In this document: positions 8,750-19,024 of the stretch, piece by piece
How positions within the stretch are numbered: position 1 is the stretch's first letter
Layout of the letters: every line of letters starts with the position of its first letter
Source of the DNA: Streptomyces sp. NBC_01233
GTDB taxonomy: Bacteria; Actinomycetota; Actinomycetes; Streptomycetales; Streptomycetaceae
Assembly: GCF_035989305.1 (NCBI RefSeq)
Contig: NZ_CP108514.1
Span: forward strand, 6,118,501-6,182,500
Reading direction: 5' to 3'
Length of the DNA: 64,000 bases
Position numbers and translations under genes: made by a program
Notes under the pieces: model-generated
Databases searched by the model: none
Seen by the model: only the letters and a program-made list of their open reading frames with translations
Told to the model about the DNA's origin: nothing

Positions 8750-8885
8750 CCGGCGCGCGTCTGATCCGCCCCACCTTGGAACCGAGTTGACCACTTTCCG
8801 CCGTTAGCCGGGACCGTCCGAAGGGCAGGGATGGACCGTCCGCCGGGGGTTGCCTCCCGGAGGCACGGGGGAGGGAGGCGGGGCG

Positions 8886-10397
8886 ATGAGGCGAGCTGTC
8901 ACGAGCGACTCCGTGCTGCCCGCGCCGCCCGCGCGCGGCGGCGCCGGCTCCGCCCCGCACCAGGACCCCGCCCAGCCGAAGCAGGACCCCGCCGCGGCGC
9001 AGCGGCTGCGCCACGCCCGGTACGCGCCCTGGCCCTATGCCCGGCTCGACGTGGCCGCGGAGCGGGCCGCGGGCCATCGGCCGCATCCGATCCGGCAGTT
9101 CGTACTCAAGACGCGCAGCCGCTGCAACCTCGCCTGCACCTATTGTTATGTCTACGAGATGGCCGACCAGGGCTGGCGCGGCCAGCCGCCCGCCATGACC
9201 CCCGCCACCGCCGCCCGCGCCGCCGAGCGGATCGCCGAACACGCCGCCGCCCACGCCCTGCCCCGCGTCGACCTGGTGCTGCACGGCGGCGAACCGCTGC
9301 TCACCGCCCCCGCCGCGCTGGCCGGGCCCGTCGAGGCCGTACGGGCCGCCGTGGCCCGGGCGGCCCCGCGCACCCGGGTCACCGCCACCGTCCAGACCAA
9401 CGGCACCCTGCTCACCCGCGGCCGCCTCGCCGCGCTCGCCGCCGCCGGGATCCGCGTCGGCGTCAGCCTCGACGGCGGACTGCCCGCGCACAACGCCCGG
9501 CGCGTGGACCACGCCGGGCAGCCCGGCTTCGGCGCGGCCGCCCGGGGCTTACGGCTGCTGGCACGGCATCCGGACAGCTACGCCGGGGTGCTGTGCGTCG
9601 TCGACCTCGGCCAGGACCCGGTGGAGACGTACGAGTCCCTGCTCGCCTTCGCCCCGCCCAGCGTCGGGCTGCTGCTGCCGCTCGCCAACTGGAGCGCCCC
9701 GCCCCCCGGCCACCACCCGGGCCTGGCCCCGTACGCCGACTGGCTGCTCGCCGTCTTCGAGCGCTGGTGGCACGACGGTGTGCGGCGCACCCGGATCCGG
9801 CTCTTCGAGGAGATCATCGCCCTGCTGCTCGGCCTGCCCGCCGCCACCGAGACCCTCGGGCTCGCGCCCGCCGCCACCGCCGTGATCGAGACCGACGGCT
9901 CCATCGAACAGGCCGATTCACTGAAATCCGCGTACGAGGGCGCCGCCGCGACCGGCATGAGCCTCGACACCCACAGCTTCGACGAGCTCCTCGACCACCC
10001 CGGCCTCGCCGCCCGCCAGCTCGGACGGGACGCCCTCGCCGCCGGATGCCGCGCCTGCGAGCTGGTCGAGGTGTGCGGCGGCGGGCACTACCCGCACCGC
10101 TACCGCGCCGGCGAGGGCTTCCGGCAGCCGTCCGTGTACTGCGCCGACCTCCAGGTCCTGATCCGGCACATCGCCGCCGCCGTCCACCGCGCCGCGCAGC
10201 CCCCCGCGACCGCTCTCCCTGGCTCCGCGCCGCCCCCCGCGACCGCTGTCCCTGGCTCCGCGCCGGTGCCCGCGACCGTCGTCCACCGCGCCGCGCAGAC
10301 CGTCACCGAGCGAGCCGCCCAGACCGCCCAGACCGCCCAGACCGGCACCCGGCGAGCCGCCCGGGCCGCCGCCCACCCGCCGGCGGTCGCCTCATGA
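8886..10397 (+). CDS. fxsB: Radical SAM/SPASM maturase FxsB
   Basis: A 503-aa radical SAM enzyme. Cys80-x3-Cys84-x2-Cys87 (CNLACTYC) binds the SAM [4Fe-4S] cluster; HGGEPLL is the conserved GGE box; GVSLDGG follows. The C-terminal SPASM region contains CRACELVEVCGGG and VYCADLQ, which would bind auxiliary clusters. It should install a cyclophane on the Tyr-Asp-Ser end of the upstream precursor (inference from family). After about residue 435 there is an Ala/Pro/Thr-rich tail with imperfect repeats of PATAxPGSAP and a QTAQTAQTA run. Codon 222 is TTA, very rare in Streptomyces. ATG 8886 has GGGAGGGAGG. The stop overlaps the next start (ATGA). Confidence 0.9.
   Translation: MRRAVTSDSVLPAPPARGGAGSAPHQDPAQPKQDPAAAQRLRHARYAPWPYARLDVAAERAAGHRPHPIRQFVLKTRSRCNLACTYCYVYEMADQGWRGQPPAMTPATAARAAERIAEHAAAHALPRVDLVLHGGEPLLTAPAALAGPVEAVRAAVARAAPRTRVTATVQTNGTLLTRGRLAALAAAGIRVGVSLDGGLPAHNARRVDHAGQPGFGAAARGLRLLARHPDSYAGVLCVVDLGQDPVETYESLLAFAPPSVGLLLPLANWSAPPPGHHPGLAPYADWLLAVFERWWHDGVRRTRIRLFEEIIALLLGLPAATETLGLAPAATAVIETDGSIEQADSLKSAYEGAAATGMSLDTHSFDELLDHPGLAARQLGRDALAAGCRACELVEVCGGGHYPHRYRAGEGFRQPSVYCADLQVLIRHIAAAVHRAAQPPATALPGSAPPPATAVPGSAPVPATVVHRAAQTVTERAAQTAQTAQTGTRRAARAAAHPPAVAS
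9549..9551 (+). other. TTA codon in fxsB (bldA-dependent control point)
   Basis: Leu222 of the maturase is encoded by TTA within CGG-GGC-TTA-CGG-CTG. In Streptomyces TTA is read only by the bldA tRNA, which becomes abundant late in growth, so full-length maturase may be restricted to development or stationary phase. The codon is seen directly; the regulation is inferred. Confidence 0.8.
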
Positions 10398-11650
10398 CGA
10401 CCGCCCTCACCGCCTTCACCGTCTCCTCCCGCACCCTGCGCGCCCTCGCCTCCACCGAGCCCTCCGCGGAAGGCACCCGCCTGGTCCGCGACGTGCGCCG
10501 CTCCAAACGCCTCGTCCTGCTGCGCGCGGTCCTCGACGCCGCCCCCGACGGCACCTCCGGGGAGGCCGCCGACCACTGGGCCCTGCTGGAGGAGGCCGAG
10601 CGCCGCGACGCGGGCGCCGTGCGCGACGTACTGCACTACCCGGCCACCGGGGTCTGGGCCGAGGAGACCCTGCGCCGGCTGCACGCCTGCTACGGCCCCC
10701 CGCCCGACCTCGGCCACCTCGGGGCCCTCGCCGTCGCCGCCGCCCTGCGCGCCGGCATCGCCTTCACCCACACCCTGCGGCCCCAGCACGGCCGGCTCGT
10801 CCTGCCCACGCTCGGACTGCTGCGCCCGGACCGCCCCGGCCCGCTCGCCCTCACCGAACGCTCCTGGGACCCCGACGACCCCGCCACCGTGCCCCTGCAC
10901 GCCCTGCCCGGGGGCCGGACCGCCCTCGACGACCTCGACCCCTACCGGGCGCCCGGCCCCGCGCAGCCCGCGCCCGTCCGCCCCGCCCGCCGGCTCACGC
11001 CGAAGGGGCACAAGCGCTGGGACACCCAGTGGTCCGGCGCACTCACCCTGCTCCTGCGGTACGACACCGTCCGCGCGGAGGAGACCGCACAACTGCTGCG
11101 CTCCGTCGTTCCGCTGTCCGGCGGCTCCCGCTCCAACGGCGCCACCCTGCCCGCGGCCGCCGGCTCCGTCCTGGCCCGCGCGCAGGCCCCGCCCGCCCTG
11201 GCCGCCACCCTCGTCCACGAGGTCCAGCACGGCAAACTCGCCGCCCTCGCCGACGTCCTGACCCTGCACACCGCGGACCGCACGCCCCGCCACTGGGCCC
11301 CCTGGCGCAGCGACCCCCGCCCGCTGGAGGGACTCCTGCACGGCGCCTACGCCCACCTGGCCCTGGCCGGGTACTGGCAGCGCGCCGCCCTCTACGGGGC
11401 CCGCGGCGCCTGGGCCCAGCACGCCCGGATCCGCGCCCAGGTGGCCGCCGTCCTGCCGGCCCTGCGGGCCCACGACCGACTGACCGCCGCGGGTCGGGAG
11501 TTCACCGAGGCGATGGCCGCCGCCGAGCGGGCCATGGACGAGCTGCCGCCGCCCGGCGACCAGCACGCCGCGGCCCGCCGGGCCGTCGACCGGGAGCGCC
11601 GCGCCTGGTGCGATGCGCACCCCGAACTCGCCCCGTTCGCCCGCGGTTGA
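10394..11650 (+). CDS. HExxH-motif peptide beta-hydroxylase (FxSxx system)
   Basis: A 418-aa protein of the HEXXH-domain family, recently treated as alpha-ketoglutarate/HExxH-type peptide beta-hydroxylases that act on radical-SAM-modified RiPPs. Residues 275-279 are His-Glu-Val-Gln-His inside TLVHEVQHGKL, followed by HLALAGYW near 330. In many FxSxx loci this domain is fused to FxsB as an inactivated extension; here it is a separate gene with an intact metal motif. The substrate should be the cyclophane-bearing precursor (inference). The start ATG overlaps the fxsB stop by 4 bp, so coupled translation and equal dosage are likely, and the bldA dependence of fxsB may extend to it. Confidence 0.86.
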   Translation: MTTALTAFTVSSRTLRALASTEPSAEGTRLVRDVRRSKRLVLLRAVLDAAPDGTSGEAADHWALLEEAERRDAGAVRDVLHYPATGVWAEETLRRLHACYGPPPDLGHLGALAVAAALRAGIAFTHTLRPQHGRLVLPTLGLLRPDRPGPLALTERSWDPDDPATVPLHALPGGRTALDDLDPYRAPGPAQPAPVRPARRLTPKGHKRWDTQWSGALTLLLRYDTVRAEETAQLLRSVVPLSGGSRSNGATLPAAAGSVLARAQAPPALAATLVHEVQHGKLAALADVLTLHTADRTPRHWAPWRSDPRPLEGLLHGAYAHLALAGYWQRAALYGARGAWAQHARIRAQVAAVLPALRAHDRLTAAGREFTEAMAAAERAMDELPPPGDQHAAARRAVDRERRAWCDAHPELAPFARG

Positions 11651-11724
11651 GGGGCCGCGCCCACCGGCACCGCTGCGGTACCTTTTCAGTCCCGTCCACT
11701 GCCCGGAGCCCAGGGAGACGGCGC

Positions 11725-14700
11725 ATGACCACCGGTAGTCGGCAGGACCAGGGCATCACCCCGCACGCGTACCCGCACGCCCAGCCGCAGCGCTTCGTCA
11801 TCAGCTTCGCCGGGTTCAACCGCCCCTGGGCCGTGTGGATCGGCCACCGCCTGGAGGAACACGGCCACCGCGTCGCCCTCCAGCGCTGGGACCCGCAGAA
11901 CAGCCCCGGCATCGCCCAGGCCCTCGACGACCTCGCCCGCTCCGGCAGCCGGGTCCTCCTCGTCCTCAGCGAGCGTTACTTCTCCGCCGGCACCCACGCC
12001 GACGAGGAGTGGAACACCGCCCTGCGCGCCGTCACCGACCGCCACCCCGACCGGTTCGCGGCCGTCTGCCTCACCGACGCCCCGCTGCCCAGCGCCGTGG
12101 CCGTACTGGAGAAGACCGACCTCTGGGGCCTGGACGCGTACGAGGCCGAGTACCGCGTGCTGCGCCGGCTGGAGCTGCCCACCGACCGGATCGGCACCGA
12201 GACCGGCCGCCGCGGACCCCGCTTCCCCAACGACCCGCCCGAGATCTGGGGCCGGGTCCCGCGCCGCAACCCGCGCTTCACCGGCCGCAACGACGTCATC
12301 GGCACCCTGCGCGAAGCCCTGACCGAGGCGCCGGCCGGCGCGTCCACCGTCACCCTGCTCGGCCTCTCCGGCGTCGGCAAGACCCAGGTGGCCACCGAGT
12401 ACGCGTACCGCTTCGCCTCCGAGTACGACGTGGTGTGGTGGGTCCCCGCCGAGGACCGGCCCACCCTGCGCGAACGCCTCGCCGACCTGGCCCCCGCCCT
12501 CGGGCTGCCCCGGGGCGCGGGCAGTTACGGCGAGCAGATCCGGGCCGTCCTCGAAGCGCTGCGGCGCGGATCCCCGTACGGCCGCTGGCTGATGGTCTTC
12601 GACGGCTGCGACAACCCCGACGACCTCATCGACCTGCTGCCCTCCGGCGCGGGCGACGTCATCATCACCTCCCGCAACCGCGAATGGGCCACCCGGCACA
12701 CCAGCCTCGTCGAGGTCCCGCTCTACGCCCGCCCCGAGTCGATCACCTTCATCCGCCGGCGGGCCCTGCGCCTCACCGCCGACGAGGCCGACCAGCTCGC
12801 CGAGGCCCTGGAGGACTACCCGCTCGCCCTCGACCAGACCGCCGGCTGGCTCGCCGACTCCCCGCTCCCGGTGGGCGACTACCTCGCCCTGCTGCAGCGC
12901 CGGATGGACTCCCACGAGGCCGTCACCGTATCCGAGGACTACCCGCTGCCCTTCCCCACCGCCCTCGCCATACTCCTCAACAACGTCCGGGAGAACTTCC
13001 CCGACGCCCTCTCCCTGCTCCGGCTGTTCGTCTTCTTCGCCCCCGGGCCGGTGCCGCTGCGGCTGCTGCGCGAATTCCCCGCCGACGACGTGCCCGAGGA
13101 GCTCGCCGGGCTGATCAACGACCAGATCCGGTGGAACGCCGCCCTCAACAAGCTCGTCCAGTTCTCCGTCGTCCGGCTCGAGTACTCCGACCTGCCCCTG
13201 GAGGAGGGCGGCGGCGGGCTGGAGACCGTGCAACTGCACCGCATGGTCCACGGCATCGTCCGCGAGGACCTCTCCGAGGAGGAGGCCGAACCGCTGGCCC
13301 GGGCCGTCCGGCAGGTCCTCGCCGCCGCCGACCCCGGCGGGCCCTCCGACTCCAGGCTGTGGCCCCGCTACGCCGAACTCGTCCCGCACCTGGCCACCTC
13401 CGGGGTGCTCACCAGCGGCAACCCGCGCATCCAGAACTTCCTGCTGCGCTGCCTGCGCTACCTGATCCTCGCCGGGGAGTACCGCACCTGCCTGCGGCTC
13501 TCCGAGGAGACCGACCTGATCTGGCGGGCCGTGCTCGGCGAGGACCACCCCAAGGTGCGCGAGCTCAGCTACCAGTACGGCAACGCCCTGCGCAACCTCG
13601 GCCTGTTCCGGCGCGCCGAGACCCTCACCAAGGCCGTGTCCGGCCGGCTCACCGAGGAGCGCGGCGACCGGGACCTGGAGAGCCTGCGCGCCACCAGCGC
13701 GTACGGCGGCGTCCTGCTGTGCATCGCGAAGTTCGAGCCGGCCCGGGAGATCTTCGAGCACTGCCTGAGCACCTACCGGGAGCTGCTCGGCGAGGACGAC
13801 TCGGTCACCCTGGACGCCCAGAACAACCTCGCCGCCACCTACCGGCTGCTCGGCCGCTACCAGGACGCCTACGACCTCGACCTGGACACCCTGCGCCGCC
13901 GCGAGCGGGTCCTGAAGCCCCTGCACATCTCCACCCTCGCCTCCGGCATCGCCTGCGCCATGGGCCTGCGGCTGATGGGCCGGTACCGGGAGGCGCAGAC
14001 CCGGCAGGAACAGGGGGTCAAGCTGAACACGCAGGTGCTGGGGCTGGGCCATCCGCAGACCCTGCGCGCCGAGCACAACCTCGGCATGTGCCTGCGCCGT
14101 TCCGGGGACATCCCCGGCGCGGGCCTGCGGCTGCGGACCGTGTGGGAGCGGGCGACGCGGGTCTTCGGGGTCGACTACCCGTGGACCCTGATGGTCGCCT
14201 CCGACTACGCCACCTACCTCAGGGAGTACGGGGACGTCGGCGAGGCCCGCCGGATCTCCGAGGACGTGGTCCGCGGCTACCAGTCGCAGCTCGGCCTCGC
14301 TCACCCGTACAGCATCGGCACGGTCGGCAACCTCGGACTGGTGCTCCGCGCCCAGGGCGAGCGCGCGGAGGCCCTCTCCCTGGCGGAGCAGGCCCTCGTC
14401 GGCATGCGGGGCGCGCTCGGCGACCGCCACCCGTGGACCCTCGGCTGCGCCCTGAACGCCACCGGCCACCGCAACATCACCGGCCGGCTGGAGGACGCGC
14501 TGGACCTGAGCCGGGACACCCTGCGCACCGCGGAACAGGTGCTGGGCCCGGACCACCCGATGACGCTGAGCGCGCAGATCGCGCTCGCGGCCGATCTCCG
14601 TTCCGTACGGGAACACGCGGAGGCCGCGAAGCACGAGGACGCGGGCATCAAGGGCCTGACCCGCACCCTGGGCGCCCAGCACGTCCACACGATCTCGGCG

Positions 14701-14745
14701 AAGCAACAGACCAGGCCGTACTGGGACTTCGAGCCACAGCCGTAG
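11725..14745 (+). CDS. fxsT: FxSxx-COOH system TIR-NB-TPR protein
   Basis: A 1006-aa multidomain protein. Residues 22-150 form a TIR-like domain (FVISFAGFNRPWAVWIGHRL, then LVLSERYFSAG and DEEWNTAL). Residues 185-500 are an NB-ARC/STAND NTPase with P-loop GLSGVGKTQ at 213-221, WMVFDGCDN-like Walker B (seen as RWLMVFDGCDNPDD) and ITSRN. The C-terminal half (about 560-1000) is a long tetratricopeptide array with the LGEDHP/TL...NNLA pattern. This is the TPR partner regularly found beside FxSxx-COOH peptides. The architecture resembles signal-sensing immune receptors: the TPRs may detect the modified peptide and the TIR domain act as effector (inference). ATG 11725 has AGGGAG 8 nt upstream. Confidence 0.85.
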   Translation: MTTGSRQDQGITPHAYPHAQPQRFVISFAGFNRPWAVWIGHRLEEHGHRVALQRWDPQNSPGIAQALDDLARSGSRVLLVLSERYFSAGTHADEEWNTALRAVTDRHPDRFAAVCLTDAPLPSAVAVLEKTDLWGLDAYEAEYRVLRRLELPTDRIGTETGRRGPRFPNDPPEIWGRVPRRNPRFTGRNDVIGTLREALTEAPAGASTVTLLGLSGVGKTQVATEYAYRFASEYDVVWWVPAEDRPTLRERLADLAPALGLPRGAGSYGEQIRAVLEALRRGSPYGRWLMVFDGCDNPDDLIDLLPSGAGDVIITSRNREWATRHTSLVEVPLYARPESITFIRRRALRLTADEADQLAEALEDYPLALDQTAGWLADSPLPVGDYLALLQRRMDSHEAVTVSEDYPLPFPTALAILLNNVRENFPDALSLLRLFVFFAPGPVPLRLLREFPADDVPEELAGLINDQIRWNAALNKLVQFSVVRLEYSDLPLEEGGGGLETVQLHRMVHGIVREDLSEEEAEPLARAVRQVLAAADPGGPSDSRLWPRYAELVPHLATSGVLTSGNPRIQNFLLRCLRYLILAGEYRTCLRLSEETDLIWRAVLGEDHPKVRELSYQYGNALRNLGLFRRAETLTKAVSGRLTEERGDRDLESLRATSAYGGVLLCIAKFEPAREIFEHCLSTYRELLGEDDSVTLDAQNNLAATYRLLGRYQDAYDLDLDTLRRRERVLKPLHISTLASGIACAMGLRLMGRYREAQTRQEQGVKLNTQVLGLGHPQTLRAEHNLGMCLRRSGDIPGAGLRLRTVWERATRVFGVDYPWTLMVASDYATYLREYGDVGEARRISEDVVRGYQSQLGLAHPYSIGTVGNLGLVLRAQGERAEALSLAEQALVGMRGALGDRHPWTLGCALNATGHRNITGRLEDALDLSRDTLRTAEQVLGPDHPMTLSAQIALAADLRSVREHAEAAKHEDAGIKGLTRTLGAQHVHTISAKQQTRPYWDFEPQP

Positions 14746-14785
14746 CGGAGAACCGGGGTAGCCGGAAGCCGGGCCCGGGATGCCG

Positions 14786-14820
14786 GAAGGCCCGGCCCCC
14801 GTGAGGGGAGCCGGGCCTTC
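14786..14820. terminator. Bidirectional terminator between fxsT and kgd
   Basis: An 11-bp inverted repeat (GAAGGCCCGGC with GCCGGGCCTTC) with an additional CCCC/GGGG inner stem lies between two convergent genes, 40 bp after the fxsT stop and 21 bp after the kgd stop. Confidence 0.8.
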
Positions 14821-14841
14821 CACTGCTGAGCCGCGCGGCGA

Positions 14842-17800
14842 CTACGCCTCGAAGACCTCGTTCAGCAGGAGCTGCTGCTCCGCCTGGTGGCGCTTCGCGG
14901 AGCCGACCGCCGGCGACGAGCCGTGCGGGCGCGAGATGCGCCGCAGGCGCTCGCCCGCCGGGACGTCCGCGCCGACCGCCAGGTCGAGGTGGTCGATCAG
15001 GTTCAGCGCGATGAACGGCCACGCACCCTGGTTCGCCGGCTCCTCCTGGGCCCAGATGTACTTCGCCGCGTTCGGGAACTTGGCGATCTCCGCCTGGAGC
15101 TCCGCACCCGCCAGCGGGTACAGGCGCTCGATGCGGATGATGGCGGTGTCGGTGATGCCGCGCTTCTCGCGCTCGGCCTCCAGGTCGTAGTAGACCTTGC
15201 CCGCGCAGAAGACGACCTTGCGGACCGCGTTCGCGTCCACCGTGGTGTCACCGATGACCGGACGGAACGAACCGGTCGTGAACTCCTCCGCCTTCGACGC
15301 CGCCGCCTTCAGACGCAGCATCGACTTCGGGGTGAAGACGATGAGCGGCTTGTGGTGCGGGTTGTGGACCTGCCAGCGCAGCAGGTGGAAGTAGTTCGAC
15401 GGCAGGGTCGGCATGGCGACCGTCATGTTGTCCTGCGCGCACATCTGGAGGAAGCGCTCGGGACGTGCGGACGAGTGGTCCGGGCCCTGGCCCTCGTAGC
15501 CGTGCGGGAGGAGCAGGGTGACGCCGGAGGTCTGGCCCCACTTCTGCTCGGCCGAGGAGATGAACTCGTCGACGACGGTCTGCGCGCCGTTGACGAAGTC
15601 ACCGAACTGGGCCTCCCAGAGGACCAGCGCGTCCGGGCGGGCCAGCGAGTAGCCGTACTCGAAGCCCATGGCCGCGTACTCGGAGAGCAGCGAGTCGTAG
15701 ACGTTGTAGCGGGCCTGGTCGTCCGACAGGTAGAGCAGCGGGGTGTAGTCCTCGCCCGTCTCCCGGTCGATGAGGACCGCGTGGCGCTGACCGAAGGTGC
15801 CGCGGCGGGAGTCCTGGCCGGACAGCCGGACCGGGGTGCCCTCCATCAGCAGCGAACCGAAGGCCAGGGTCTCGCCCATGCCCCAGTCGATGGTGCCCTC
15901 GTCGATCATCGTCGCGCGGCGCTGCAGCTGCGGCAGCAGACGCGGGTGGACGGTGACGCCCTCGGGGATGGTGACCTGGGACTCGGCGATCCGCTTGACG
16001 ACGTCCTGCGAGATCGCGGTGTTCACGGCGACCGGGAACTCCTGCGCGGTCTGCGCGGGCGTCACCGGGGCGCCGGCGGCCGGAGCCGTGGCGGCCTCGC
16101 GGACCTCCGCGAAGACCTTCTCCAGCTGGCCCTGGAAGTCCTGGAGCGCTTGCTCGGCCTCTTCCAGGGTGATGTCGCCGCGACCGATGAGGGACTCGGT
16201 GTAGAGCTTGCGCACCGAGCGCTTCTTGTCGATCAGGTCGTACATCAGCGGCTGCGTGAAGGCCGGGTTGTCGGACTCGTTGTGCCCGCGGCGGCGGTAG
16301 CAGATGAGGTCGATGACCACGTCCTTGTTGAACGCCTGGCGGAACTCGAACGCCAGACGGGCAATGCGGACGACCGCCTCCGGGTCGTCGCCGTTCACGT
16401 GGAAGATCGGGGCCTCGATCATGCGGGCCACGTCGGTCGCGTACATGGACGAACGCGAGGACTCCGGGGCGGCGGTGAAGCCGACCTGGTTGTTGATGAC
16501 CACGTGCACGGTGCCGCCGGTGCGGTAGCCGCGCAGCTGCGACATGTTGAGCGTCTCGGCGACGACGCCCTGGCCGGCGAAGGCCGCGTCGCCGTGGAGC
16601 GCGAGCGGGAGGACCGTGAAGTCCGTGCCGCCCTTGTTGATGACGTCCTGCTTGGCGCGGGCGACACCCTCCAGGACCGGGTCGACCGCCTCCAGGTGCG
16701 AGGGGTTCGCGACGAGCGAGACCTTGATCTGCTCGCCGTCCAGGCCGGTGAAGGTGCCCTCGGCGCCCAGGTGGTACTTGACGTCGCCGGAGCCGTGCAT
16801 GGACTTCGGGTCGAGGTTGCCCTCGAACTCGCGGAAGATCTGCGCGTACGACTTGCCGACGATGTTCGCCAGGACGTTCAGGCGGCCGCGGTGGGCCATG
16901 CCGATGACGACCTCTTCGAGGCGGGCCTCGGCGGCCGAGTCGATGACGGCGTCGAGCAGCGGGATGACGGACTCGCCGCCCTCCAGCGAGAAGCGCTTCT
17001 GGCCGACGTACTTCGTCTGCAGGAAGGTCTCGAAGGCCTCCGCCGCGTTCAGGCGGCGCAGGATGCGCAGCTGCTCCTCGCGCTCCGGCTTGGTGTGCGG
17101 GCGCTCGATGCGGTCCTGGATCCAGCGGCGCTGCTTCGGGTCCTGGATGTGCATGAACTCGACGCCGGTGGTGCGGCAGTACGAGTCGCGCAGCACGCCG
17201 AGGATGTCGCGGAGCTTCATCATCGACTTGCCGGAGAAGCCGCCGACCGCGAACTCGCGCTCCAGGTCCCACAGGGTGAGGCCGTGCTCGGTGATGTCGA
17301 GGTCGGGGTGCTTGCGCTGCTTGTACTCCAGCGGGTCGGTGTCGGCCATGACGTGGCCGCGGACCCGGTAGGAGTGGATCAGCTCGAAGACGCGGGCGGC
17401 CTTCGTGACGTCGTCGTCGTGGCTGGCGTCGATGTCACGGTTCCAGCGGACCGGCTCGTACGGGATGCGCAGCGACTCGAAGACGGCGTCGTAGAAGCCG
17501 TCCTCGCCGAGCAGCAGGTTCGCGACGATGCGCAGGAACTCGCCGGAGGCCGCGCCCTGGATGACCCGGTGGTCGTAGGTCGAGGTCAGGGTCATGACCT
17601 TGGAGATGCCCAGCTTGTTCAGGGTGTCCTGCGAGGTGCCCTGGAACTCGGCGGGGTAGTCCATGGAGCCGACGCCCATGATGACCGACTGTCCGGGCAT
17701 CAGGCGGGGCACGGAGTGCACGGTGCCCAGGCCGCCGGGGTTGGTCAGGGAGACCGTCACACCGGTGAAGTCGTCCATCGTCAGCTTGCCGACGCGGGCG

Positions 17801-18765
17801 CGGCGGACGATGTCCTCGTAGGCCTGCCAGAACTCGAAGAAGTTGAGGGTCTCGGCCTTCTTGATGCCGGCGACGACGAGCTGGCGGTCGCCGTTGGGCT
17901 TCACCAGGTCGATCGCGAGGCCGAAGTTGATGTGCTCCGGCTTGACCAGGGTCGGCTTGCCGTCCTTCTCCGCGAAGGAGTGGTTCATGCCCGGCATGGC
18001 CTTGATCGCCTGCACCATCGCGTAGCCGATCAGGTGCGTGAAGGAGATCTTCCCGCCCCGGGCGCGCTTGAGGTGGTTGTTGATGACGATGCGGTTGTCG
18101 AACAGCAGCTTCACCGGGACGGCGCGGACGGACGTGGCCGTCGGCACTTCCAGGGAGGCGTTCATGTTCTTGGCGACGGCAGCCGACGGGCCGCGGAGCG
18201 TCACCAGCTCGGGGCCCGCGGGGGCCTCGGTGGCGGCAGCAGAGGGCGCGGCGCCAGCCGCTCCAGTGGAGCCGGTGCCTGCACCGGGCTTCTGGGGCGC
18301 TACGGCGGAGGGGGCGGGCGCGGCCGGTGCGGCGGCCGGGGCCTGGGAGGTGACAGTCACAGCAGGGGCACCAGAGGGGGTGGCAGGAGCAGGGGCAGGA
18401 GCTGACACAGGCGTGGGCGCGGGAGCCGGGGCGGCGGTCGCGGGCGCGGCGCTCGCCGCCCCCGTGGCGGCGTCGGCGACCTGCGGGGCCTGGGCGACGG
18501 TGGTGGCGGCCTGTGCGGAGGCGCCGTCCGTCGTCGGCGTGGGCTTCTCCGCACCGGCGGACTTCACCGGAGCGGCGACGCCCCCCGGCTTGTAGTCGGC
18601 GAAGAAGTCCCACCAGGCCCGGTCGACCGAATTCGGGTCCTGGAGGTACTGCTGATAGATCTCGTCGACGAGCCACTCATTCGCGCCGAAGCCTGAGGCA
18701 GGGTTCTTCCCGCCTTCTGCTGCTTCGGTCGTGGTGCTCGAGTTACTGGGGGACTGTGGCGACAC
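14842..18765 (-). CDS. kgd: Multifunctional 2-oxoglutarate dehydrogenase/decarboxylase (fused E1/E2)
   Basis: About 1307 aa, the actinobacterial fusion that feeds 2-oxoglutarate carbon into succinyl-CoA in the TCA cycle. Order: E1-type N-terminal helix ([21 protein letters not shown]); a long Ala/Pro/Thr linker (about 50-190); an E2 succinyltransferase catalytic domain with [15 protein letters not shown]; then the thiamine-diphosphate E1 domain with [29 protein letters not shown] and [12 protein letters not shown]. No lipoyl domain is present, as in Corynebacterium OdhA, so lipoyl groups come from another subunit. The GTG at 18765 (SPQSPSN opening) is the usual start; the longer frame to 18858 is basic and unlike homologues. 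Convergent with fxsT. Confidence 0.95.
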   Translation of the reverse strand: MSPQSPSNSSTTTEAAEGGKNPASGFGANEWLVDEIYQQYLQDPNSVDRAWWDFFADYKPGGVAAPVKSAGAEKPTPTTDGASAQAATTVAQAPQVADAATGAASAAPATAAPAPAPTPVSAPAPAPATPSGAPAVTVTSQAPAAAPAAPAPSAVAPQKPGAGTGSTGAAGAAPSAAATEAPAGPELVTLRGPSAAVAKNMNASLEVPTATSVRAVPVKLLFDNRIVINNHLKRARGGKISFTHLIGYAMVQAIKAMPGMNHSFAEKDGKPTLVKPEHINFGLAIDLVKPNGDRQLVVAGIKKAETLNFFEFWQAYEDIVRRARVGKLTMDDFTGVTVSLTNPGGLGTVHSVPRLMPGQSVIMGVGSMDYPAEFQGTSQDTLNKLGISKVMTLTSTYDHRVIQGAASGEFLRIVANLLLGEDGFYDAVFESLRIPYEPVRWNRDIDASHDDDVTKAARVFELIHSYRVRGHVMADTDPLEYKQRKHPDLDITEHGLTLWDLEREFAVGGFSGKSMMKLRDILGVLRDSYCRTTGVEFMHIQDPKQRRWIQDRIERPHTKPEREEQLRILRRLNAAEAFETFLQTKYVGQKRFSLEGGESVIPLLDAVIDSAAEARLEEVVIGMAHRGRLNVLANIVGKSYAQIFREFEGNLDPKSMHGSGDVKYHLGAEGTFTGLDGEQIKVSLVANPSHLEAVDPVLEGVARAKQDVINKGGTDFTVLPLALHGDAAFAGQGVVAETLNMSQLRGYRTGGTVHVVINNQVGFTAAPESSRSSMYATDVARMIEAPIFHVNGDDPEAVVRIARLAFEFRQAFNKDVVIDLICYRRRGHNESDNPAFTQPLMYDLIDKKRSVRKLYTESLIGRGDITLEEAEQALQDFQGQLEKVFAEVREAATAPAAGAPVTPAQTAQEFPVAVNTAISQDVVKRIAESQVTIPEGVTVHPRLLPQLQRRATMIDEGTIDWGMGETLAFGSLLMEGTPVRLSGQDSRRGTFGQRHAVLIDRETGEDYTPLLYLSDDQARYNVYDSLLSEYAAMGFEYGYSLARPDALVLWEAQFGDFVNGAQTVVDEFISSAEQKWGQTSGVTLLLPHGYEGQGPDHSSARPERFLQMCAQDNMTVAMPTLPSNYFHLLRWQVHNPHHKPLIVFTPKSMLRLKAAASKAEEFTTGSFRPVIGDTTVDANAVRKVVFCAGKVYYDLEAEREKRGITDTAIIRIERLYPLAGAELQAEIAKFPNAAKYIWAQEEPANQGAWPFIALNLIDHLDLAVGADVPAGERLRRISRPHGSSPAVGSAKRHQAEQQLLLNEVFEA

Positions 18766-19024
18766 GGCGGCAACCGCCCTCTTCCGCTTCACAAGGTATG
18801 GACAGCGGGAATAAAGGCTACGCCTCCTGGACCGTGAGATGCAGACCGGGCGGGACATCCGTCGCGCAGGTCACATCGAACGGCGGGTTTCACCGCCTGG
18901 AATGGCGGGAAACAAGTGTGGTTCGGGTAGGGGGCACCGAGGTTGCGGCCCCCTTGGCTTCGCACCCCTGACGGACCCCGGGTACGTGTGGCCGAGATCA
19001 TGTCCTTCCCACTCGAACCCTACG

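Noticed and set aside
18513..18971. Small gene in the kgd upstream region (plus strand)
   Set aside because: Overlaps the conserved kgd N-terminus antisense, with no ribosome site and Arg/Ser-rich shadow composition; the 18766-19024 gap holds only the kgd promoter.
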